Shown: one piece after another, positions 20,353 through 27,514 of the stretch
Numbering within the stretch: the first letter of the stretch is position 1
Layout of the letters: the number at the start of each line of letters is the position of its first letter
NCBI GenBank assembly: GCA_000310025.1
Contig: FN649746.1
Span: 874,909-902,422 of the forward strand
Reading direction: 5' to 3'
Origin: Ectocarpus siliculosus
Lineage: Eukaryota > Sar > Phaeophyceae > Ectocarpales > Ectocarpaceae
DNA: 27,514 bases
Position numbers and translations under genes: made by a program
Notes under the pieces: model-generated
What the model saw: only the letters and a program-made list of their open reading frames with translations
Told to the model about the DNA's origin: nothing
Database searches by the model: none

Positions 20353-20642
20353 TTTAAAGGAGGGGAAGCCGTGGGCGGTAGCTTGCTCCTAGAGATAGAT
20401 GAAGGTAGGTTCTGTCGTTGACACGCTTGTCCACGACCACGTTGAGATGGGAAAGTTGCTTGTTATTGCTGCTGAGAGACGATCAGCAAGGGTCTCTGGT
20501 GAAGTGGGGAGTGGGGGTCCAACTTCACCTCAGGGGGTACGCAGACTAGACAAATCCTAAGAGGGTAGGTGTCTGAAGGGTATACCTTTTGGGACCGACC
20601 CACATCCTAGTACCCTATTTAAGATAGCAGTCACCCTTAACA
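20353..20642 (-). repeat. 5' LTR of the retroelement
   Basis: It is the second copy of the direct repeat, starting on the minus strand TGTTAAGGGTGAC and ending CCTTTAAA. Relative to the 3' LTR it carries an extra GCT and an insertion in the palindrome region (GTGGGG), and lacks a short block near its start. TATT follows at 20643-20646. Confidence 0.85.
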
Positions 20643-20646
20643 TATT

Positions 20647-20985
20647 GATGGAGATCCGCCGTAACACCGCCCCCCCCCCCGCCCCCCCCCGGCGACACCT
20701 TTCCAGAGAGGAGAGCGCCAGCAGTTGGCATCCAAACCATCGTATGCATGCATACATACATACAACATATATTTTCAATAATAAAACAAAAATATGGGCC
20801 TTATTAATGGCTGATTTTTCCAAAGTTTCCACTTCCAAAATATTTGTTGAAAACAAATTTTGGAAGAAGCGAGTATAACCCAGAGAAAGATGGAAGAAGC
20901 GAGTATAACCCAGCTTAGGACGGAAACGAATTGGAGAGGTTTCCAATGTTTTTGCCTTCAAACTCGCTTCGCAAAATTCCCTGAT
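20647..20985. other. Short unique stretch between the LTR element and the foldback element
   Basis: It contains a C-rich homopolymer tract at about 20671-20690, a CATA repeat near 20749-20763, an imperfect hairpin CTTCCAAAAT...ATTTTGGAAG at 20832-20866, and a 30-bp tandem repeat starting tggaagaagcgagtataacc at 20861 and 20891. No gene was seen. Confidence 0.6.
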
Positions 20986-21786
20986 AACAACATATTCGTG
21001 AAATTGAGAGCGAAGCATGAAATTGAGAGTGAGATTATTTATTGGAACATAGAATAGAACAGGCGTACGATTCCTGGAGAGCCAAATGTCTACTGCCTCT
21101 GAACCAGCCTCCCGCATGTAGTAACCAGCAGTTGAGCTATGCCATGGCGGTGTCAGAGGTGGGCAGAGTGATCAAGAACTTTGGTGGCGTCAGGAGAGAG
21201 GGTGCAGAGCAACGGGAAGTGAAGCTACATGGTTCGGACATATTTGTGTCGCACGAGTGTGCATGTGTGTGCATGATGTGAGCATGGTTGTGAGCTGCAT
21301 GCGGTCCGCCAGCCATCAAACGCCAGAAAAAAAGCCAACGGCGGTGTGGGACGAATACACAGCAGCAGTAGGCATGGACATGTGACAGCACCTATCAGTA
21401 TGACACACTGGCTGCACCATGTTATCCCAGATCATCAGGACACTGGTGTAGAAGGAATTTCTCTGGCAATACTGAGTCTTGGGTGTAGACGCGACAAGAT
21501 GCGTGAGCTCTGGAGCGAGCTGAGTGTGGCACAAATATGTTCGACATCACATCACACATCACACACACACACACACACGCATCATGCAGGTCTCCAGCTG
21601 ACAAAGCAAGACTGAAGAAAAAAAGCAACGGCCGTGCGAGACAAATACACCCAGGCATGGATGTGACAGCACCGGTATGACACAAAGGCCGAACCATTTC
21701 ATCTGAGATCACCAGGACACTGGTGTGATAAGGATCTCTCTGAGCGTGCCGAGTCTCGGGTGTAGACGCGAAGAGATGCCTGAGCT
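20986..21786 (+). repeat. Foldback element left arm, with two diverged internal units
   Basis: Within the arm two related units of about 260-300 bp follow each other, roughly 21230-21530 and 21531-21786. Shared blocks include aggcatg-acatgtgacagcacc, catcaggacactggtgt and gggtgtagacgcga. A (CA)n run lies at 21560-21579. The same pattern appears mirrored in the right arm. Confidence 0.85.
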
Positions 21787-22685
21787 CTAGGTGCGACAGT
21801 GCTGTCAACAATGTAGCAAGAGCAAACAATTGCCGACGGACACATGTTGCATTTTCAATACTCCACTGTCCACGTTTTCCAAAGGAATGTTCTGAATGGT
21901 TGAACCCTGCTTCCGAAAAAAAACAATCAATATCTGGCGGATAATGCTTCTGAGTTTATTTGGTGATTTGAAAGGTGGTGTCCGCAAGGGTGTCGAAATG
22001 TGTTGAATTTTAAACGCAGCAAACGTTTTCATTGGCTTGCCTTTTCTGCTTGCATTCAACCGTAGACTCTTTGCACACCAGTGAATGTTGTTTGCGTGTT
22101 TAAATTGTTCATCCACCGAGACACTTCGTCCAAATAGCCACAGCAACGGTTTCCTCTCTGTATTGGCAAGAAGGACGAGCCCCTCTGTTCCAAATAAGGC
22201 GCTACAAAGGGGTCATTTGGAAATATCGATACAATGACCGAAAGACCGACAGACTATGCATACACAATCATAGGGTCGAGATATTGTCACACACATCAAC
22301 CGGATGTATAAACACGCAAGACGGCAGAGAGAGTTAGTTGTGTTCCCGTGCAACATCGACTCGAAGCAAGTGGAAGCAAGCGAGATGATCTTCAAAAAGT
22401 TCACCACGAACGCATAATGCATCAACCTCTGGTAAATGTTTGTAGGCAGTGTATCTTCTCCTGAATGTATGTTGATATCAGCGCCGGCCACACACGCGAC
22501 AATCATCATGCGACACTACCCTGCCAAGAGACAACTCTTGGTGTACGTACTGACTGCACTACAACACAACGACAGCAGTGTTTCTTTCGTTGTTCAAACA
22601 AGAGATCACGATGTGCACAACAAAATCAGCGGGAAAACATTTTATCGGTTTGGTTCCGGTGCTCGCACGCACCTATACATAGATG
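21787..22685. other. Core of the foldback element, no recognised gene
   Basis: This ~900-bp segment has open frames of at most ~113 codons (for example 21805-22146 minus). None shows a transposase DDE/D pattern or other domain I can name. Confidence 0.5.
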
Positions 22686-23486
22686 GAGATCAGGCATCTC
22701 TTCGCGTCTACACCCGAGACTCGGCACGCTCAGAGAGATCCTTATCACACCAGTGTCCTGGTGATCTCAGATGAAATGGTTCGGCCTTTGTGTCATACCG
22801 GTGCTGTCACATCCATGCCTGGGTGTATTTGTCTCGCACGGCCGTTGCTTTTTTTCTTCAGTCTTGCTTTGTCAGCTGGAGACCTGCATGATGCGTGTGT
22901 GTGTGTGTGTGTGATGTGTGATGTGATGTCGAACATATTTGTGCCACACTCAGCTCGCTCCAGAGCTCACGCATCTTGTCGCGTCTACACCCAAGACTCA
23001 GTATTGCCAGAGAAATTCCTTTTACACCAGTGTCCTGATGATCTGGGATAACATGGTGCAGCCAGTGTGTCATACTGATAGGTGCTGTCACATGTCCATG
23101 CCTACGCTGCTGTGTATTCGTCCCACACCGCCGTTGGCTTTTTTTCTGGCGTTTGATGGCTGGCGGACCGCATGCAGCTCACAACCATGCTCACATCATG
23201 CACACACATGCACACTCGTGCGACACAAATATGTCCGAACCATGTAGCTTCACTTCCCGTTGCTCTGCACCCTCTCTCCTGACGCCACCAAAGTTCTTGA
23301 TCACTCTGCCCACCTCTGACACCGCCATGGCATAGCTCAACTGCTGGTTTCTACATGCGGGAGGCTGGTTCAGAGGCAGTAGACATTTGGCTCTCCAGGA
23401 ATCGTACGCCTGTTCTATTCTATGTTCCAATAAATAATCTGACTCTCAATTTCATGCTTCGCTCTCAATTTCACGAATATGTTGTT
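22686..23486 (-). repeat. Foldback element right arm
   Basis: It is the mirror copy of the left arm. Differences include one extra CAG-type unit on the left (near 21360-21370) and a few substitutions, such as a Ser/Arg difference when both arms are translated near their outer third. Confidence 0.88.
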
Positions 23487-23490
23487 TGAT

Positions 23491-24076
23491 TTGGAAACTA
23501 CCCAAAACTTTGGAAAGAAGCACCGTATATAAAACACCCCTTAGTACGCTGCTGTACTACTGTATAGTACTACTACTGCTGGACGACGAATCACTCATCA
23601 CGCCGTTTGATGGAAATGCCAGATCCTGGAGTTTTATAGTAGAATCGGAATCAAGCCATAGACTTTTAAATAGCGCTGACTAGTCTTCTAATGTTTTGAT
23701 TTCGGAATCTTCTATAAAAGTTAAGTGGTGGGGTTCGCATGCTCCGACACTTTTCACTTCCTCTCCCCTCGCCAGAGCGCAGGTTCCACAAGGTGGACCC
23801 ACCCCCGCCTCACTGGAGTGAAGTTTACAAAAAACAGCCTCCTGCGGCCTTGTTGGTATGTAACCAACCCCATCCACCGCTTCTTCCTCAGCGATGACCG
23901 CCTTGTGTCCGGTGATGAAACAATAACACGTGCGGTGCCCCCCACAACGAACGGTGGGCAGTCAAATCATCAGTGATTGTAGCTATAGCATGTTGTAAAT
24001 AGCCCCGGCCTCAACTCGGCCTCAACTCAAGTCTCATTTATTTTGGCTAATCAATTTTCTTATTTGTTTTACGCAG
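23491..24076. other. Intergenic or intronic stretch, no firm gene
   Basis: A TATATAAAA motif lies at about 23525. Overlapping open frames at 23680-23976 on both strands have no recognisable domain. A direct duplication ggcctcaactc occurs at 24007-24029. The right end (a T-rich tract ending acgcag) looks like the 3' end of an intron. Confidence 0.35.
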
Positions 24077-24391
24077 GCAGGGAGCCCACGAGAGGTAGGT
24101 TCTGGTGGGGGTACCGTAGCGGCCATCGTGTCTAGTCTGTTCTCAGCGAGACTTCAACATGACGACGACACGATTGATTTCACTCTGAGGAGTTTGAACT
24201 CGAACGGGGCCGAATTTCTTTTCCCCAAACAAACGCGTATGGACTCCTGGGCTCCCTGGCTTCACCAGGAAAATAATCACCAGTTCTGTTTCCCCACAGG
24301 GTGGTTCGAATATCATCGTGTCTTAACGATCCGAGTCTCGAGCTTCGGGACACACATTATTGCACACAGAACCCACCCGTCGAACATAGAA
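24077..24391 (+). CDS. Possible internal exon of an unidentified gene
   Basis: A T-rich tract ending tttacgcag precedes an open stretch of exactly 105 codons, followed by GAA|GTAAGTATG, an almost ideal donor. The frame stays open well past the donor (to 24790). The translation (AGSPREVGSGGGTVAAIV, then LFSARLQHDDDTIDFTLRS) matches no family I recognise. No partner exon was found on either side, so this rests only on splice-site quality and an open frame. Confidence 0.22.
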
Positions 24392-27300
24392 GTAAGTATG
24401 AAGAAACATGCTTCGCCCAGTCCAGTACACACGGCCACGAGCGACAATGATGCCTACATCCCCCTACCTTGTCCCGTGTTTACCCGCAACACGGAGCAAC
24501 CAAACACGCTTATTCGCTCCGCCAAGCCAGTACGTTGTAAACAGCCAACGGCAACCCGGCTGACTCTAGCGGTCCCTGCGGTGATATATACATATATGTA
24601 TTCCAACCTTCCCCGTGGACCTAAAACTTCTAAAAGTCTTAAGCCACCAAGCAAACCTATTCTCCAGGAAAAAACTGTATTTTCTCGTCGCGCGGTAACT
24701 GACCCCCCGGGGCGGGGCGTTCGTTCCTCGCGGAGTTACAAACAAATATCTTACTTATCGCAGCAACGAGCCAAGGCGATTTCGCAGTAGCACCACTAAC
24801 AACATCAAATACGACAACACGAAACTGCAACACGGCACTACTGCCCACGATGCTCCCGGCGACCATCACAAGTGGAACTTACGACGTACGTACGTACTAC
24901 GTCCCTGTCTTCAGCCTGAAGAAGCAGGTTATCAACAAGAGTAGTAGCAGGCTCCGAAGCGCACAAGCATAAACATGACAAGGACAAAGAGGGGGGTGGG
25001 GGGGGTATGTCTACACGACACCACGATTAAGAAATGCTTGATATGCGAGGTAGGCTTCATGTCTCATACTGTTGTACGCAACACACACGTGTGATGATGC
25101 CGCCTGCAACACACAAGATTCATCCGATCCGAAATGGGTCCCCTGTCAAGAAGAAAAATGGTGCCGCTGATCCCCAATGAACGAGAGACAAAAAACTCTG
25201 GAAAGTACCATGTGAAACCACCCAACAGGCCTTTTACTCAACCAACGAACAAACACCAAAAAAAAAAAAGGTCCAAAGAGGAAGGGAGGGTGTCGACGTG
25301 GTCAACATACCCCCCCCCTCCCCCCCCCGGGACAAAAAAACAGGCGCAAATGACCACCGGGAGACGTATCTCCAATCCCTTCCCTCTTCGACGGAAAATA
25401 GGAATCTCAAACCAAAAAAGTTACCATGGTTTGGTGTCCAACCCCCCCCCTAAAACGAAACAGGCAAAATGGATAAAACAGCACCACCCTGTTCACTTGA
25501 AAGACGGAAGGAAGCCCCCCCCCCCCCCCCCCCCCTAACAACAAAACACGTTATTATTCCTAGGAACTCCTAATGTACTTATCGATCCTCAATCGCTGGT
25601 GTGTGTGATACGTTAAATCTCAAGGCAATACATTTATCGAGTGAAAGGGCGCCAAACTTGGGGAACCGTTTGTTTCACCCTCGTGGTGCCGCTAGCCAAC
25701 AATAGCGAAAAACAAGAGAACATAAGGCACAGCAAGGCGGCGTGCCTCAAATGTTGAGAAAACACTTGCTTTTTTGCGTCTCTCCTTGCACAAAAAGCGG
25801 GTCGCGAATACGATTGGTTCTACATGATTCTCGCATGACGCTGCACTGAAACAAGACGGCCAAACGTCGGCTTGCAGCGATTCAACGACGACATCGAAAA
25901 CAAGCACTAACTAGTACTGCTGCTCTGTCGCAGGGGGCCAACTGCTCATGCGCGCCCTGCCTGGCACGCATACGATGCCCATCCAGCACAGACGGGGAGG
26001 TGAAGATGATCCGCAAGCGGGGGAGGAACAAACAGCCCAAACCACACCTACGGGGCATCGATCGCTTCGGGCACTTTCTCTCCAGCAGGGGAAGGCAGAC
26101 GCCAGTTACTAAAGAATCACACAGGCACAAAGGCAACAACGCCTGTGTCACACAGCGACAGCGACAAAGAAAAAACGACAACGACAACGACAACGACATG
26201 GCGTAAGAAATGCGGTCCAAAGACGACATGTCGTTGATGGACAAAAAAAAGAAGAAAAAAAAAGGACAACCCTTTACCGTCAAGGTCCCGATATAGCAGG
26301 TTCCGCCTGCACTATTCAGAACAGGGAAACATATCGGGCTCAATCCGAGCGAGCCGATTTCGTGGGTACTATATCGGGACCTCGAGAGTAGCAGCATTCC
26401 GCCGAGCTATACTGTGTACCCCACATAAAGATCAACAGGCTCGAGGATTCCATGAGGGGGAGGCTCTCGAAAACGTACAACTAACAATATAGACAAGGAA
26501 AAAAGAGGACTGGTGTCCCCCACAGGACTGGCTAAAAAAGGTAAAACGAACGTTAAAAAAAAAAAAAAAAAAGACGCGAGAAGACACCAGGATCCAGGGG
26601 ACACCGGCGTGCGGGAAGCCGCAGCAGCAGCAGCAGCACAGAGAGACTCAACAGGGACCCGAACAAAAAGACAGAACAGCTAGGCAGCTTTAAAACCTAC
26701 CCAACAAGTTTAATCTCGGGCAAAACACAAGGAACCTTTTCCCCGTGGAAAACACCCCATCCAAAAATCAAACGGAACACCGCACTCAATGATACCCCAA
26801 TATGAGTATAATGTACCGGTTGTTCGTGTGATGACGTATGAAACCCGTGCAGACAAAAAAAAAAAGGTACAACACAAAATAATAAAAAACTCCCGCACCT
26901 ACGCTGCTGAACGAACCCGACTCTCGTCGGGACTCTCCGGAAAAAAAAAGTAGGACGGATGGGGACAAATCCACCAAAAGGTCCAGCAGCGCACGCACGC
27001 ATACGCCTGTGGAGCGGCCTCACCGCACTCTTCCGACACCCGTGTGTCGACACCGGAGCCAAGACACAAACCGACCATGACCTTTCGCCACATCGAACCA
27101 GCATCCAGACAAGGGGAACAAAGAAACAAAGCCGGTTCCTGTTGTCATGATGTGGTCCTACATGGCCTCCACCCGGATGCCTGAAAACATACCCTTCAAG
27201 ATGGTCCTATTTACAAAAAAAAAACGCACGCGACAAAAAAAAAACGCTTCTTCCACCGTAAGACCTAACTGAACGTTCCTGCACAGCGTGTCTCTGCGCC

Positions 27301-27514
27301 TCTCTCTCTCTGTTTTTTTTTTATTCAGCGGCCTCTTCATTATGCCTACTCGAAATCGCGTGGAGCTAGCTGCCTACTTAAAAGCCGCAAGTGTTGCATG
27401 CTACGTCTACTAAGCGTACCCTCCTGCACGATACATATGGTTGCCACCTAATGTACGTGGCAATACAAATAATAAGAACACGCGCGCGAGAACAAGCCAT
27501 CGACCCTCGCTCTA
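24392..27514. other. Right end of the window, no firm gene
   Basis: This stretch contains a palindromic ACGT repeat near 24879-24900, poly-C tracts at 25306-25329 and 25518-25537, poly-A tracts at 25258-25269, 26247-26264, 26555-26572 and 27214-27244, CAG repeats near 26623-26638 and ACGACA repeats near 26176-26200. Open frames on both strands lack recognisable domains. Confidence 0.4.
26283..26382. repeat. 100-bp hairpin unit with perfect 14-bp inverted ends
   Basis: AGGTCCCGATATAG (26283-26296) and its exact reverse complement (26369-26382) enclose a GC-richer segment. A third ATATCGGG copy and two short nested hairpins (GCAGG...CCTGC, GGCTC...GAGCC) lie inside. No target duplication is evident. 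Confidence 0.7.

Larger units (their letters stand above)
10119..20646 (-). mobile_element. Degenerate Ty3/gypsy chromovirus-type LTR retrotransposon with an internal inverted partial copy
   Basis: The element runs on the minus strand and is bounded by two direct repeats of about 300 bp (LTRs) and a TATT duplication (10119-10122 and 20643-20646). In element order it reads: LTR, primer-binding-site candidate, leader/gag-like piece, inverted segment, truncated protease, RT, RNase H, integrase, chromodomain, Tudor-like domain, 3' noncoding region, purine-rich tract, LTR. LTR termini read TGTTAAGG and CCTTYAAA rather than a clean TG...CA. The two LTRs differ by many substitutions and indels, so the insertion is not recent. 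Pol is frameshifted, most of gag is missing, and the protease lacks its N-terminal half, so the element cannot be autonomous. Confidence 0.88.
20986..23486. mobile_element. 2.5-kb foldback element with ~800-bp terminal inverted repeats and TGAT duplication
   Basis: The left arm 20986-21786 and right arm 22686-23486 are inverted copies with only scattered differences. The termini are AACAACATATTCGTG and its reverse complement. TGAT flanks both ends (20982-20985 and 23487-23490), which marks a transposition-type insertion. The ~900-bp core has only short open frames and no recognisable transposase, so it would depend on an unknown partner. A 4-bp duplication with long inverted ends is compatible with several DNA transposon groups, so no superfamily is assigned. 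Confidence 0.82.

Noticed and set aside
25134-25538. 134-codon Lys/Pro-rich open frame
   Set aside because: It is composed largely of A-run and C-run translation and ends in a poly-Pro stretch from a C homopolymer.
27150-27232. Possible exon reading MMWSYMASTRMPENIPFKM on plus, or TILKGMFSGIRVEAM on minus
   Set aside because: Both strands read plausibly over a very short distance, no clear pair of splice sites surrounds either, and no family is recognisable.
1-27514. CRISPR arrays, bacterial operons, rRNA genes
   Set aside because: No regularly spaced direct repeats with unique spacers, no closely packed ORFs with ribosome binding sites, and no rRNA-like blocks were seen. Introns and LTR elements indicate a eukaryotic nuclear genome.

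Overview
The window looks like nuclear DNA from a eukaryote with a repeat-rich genome. It has spliceosomal introns, long low-complexity coding tracts, many microsatellites, homopolymer G/C runs and several classes of transposable element. The style fits a large-genome alga, possibly a brown alga or other stramenopile. That assignment is an inference from style and was not tested by any search.

Region 1 (540-5327, minus strand) holds one protein-coding gene that can be rebuilt across five exons. It encodes a protein of about 716 residues. A long Gly/Ser/Asp-rich, probably disordered N-terminal half carries repeated Trp-Ser motifs, and an RGS (regulator of G-protein signalling) domain is split over all five exons. 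All junctions keep phase, and intron 1 appears to use a GC donor. Region 2 (5328-10118) has no convincing gene. It contains a 265-bp MITE-like element with a TA duplication, a tRNA-like/SINE-like unit with perfect pol III A and B boxes, a 191-bp tandem duplication and smaller repeats.

Region 3 (10119-20646) is a degenerate Ty3/gypsy LTR retrotransposon on the minus strand. It has roughly 300-bp LTRs, a TATT target duplication, and a pol with RT, RNase H, integrase, a chromodomain and a C-terminal Tudor-like domain. Pol is broken by at least three frameshifts, and most of gag and the N-terminal half of the protease are missing. In their place lies an inverted partial copy that joins the 3' end of pol and the 3' noncoding region directly to the 5' leader/gag region, with no LTR between. 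This gives two huge inverted repeats inside one element.

Region 4 (20986-23486) is a separate 2.5-kb foldback element with about 800-bp terminal inverted repeats and a 4-bp TGAT duplication; no transposase was recognised in its core. Region 5 (23491-27514) has no firm gene. It offers one possible exon with good splice signals (24077-24391), a 14-bp inverted repeat pair and several homopolymers.

Taken together, this is one host signalling gene next to an accumulation of mobile elements. Three large inverted repeats in 13 kb make the right half a strong candidate for hairpin RNA, small-RNA silencing or structural instability.
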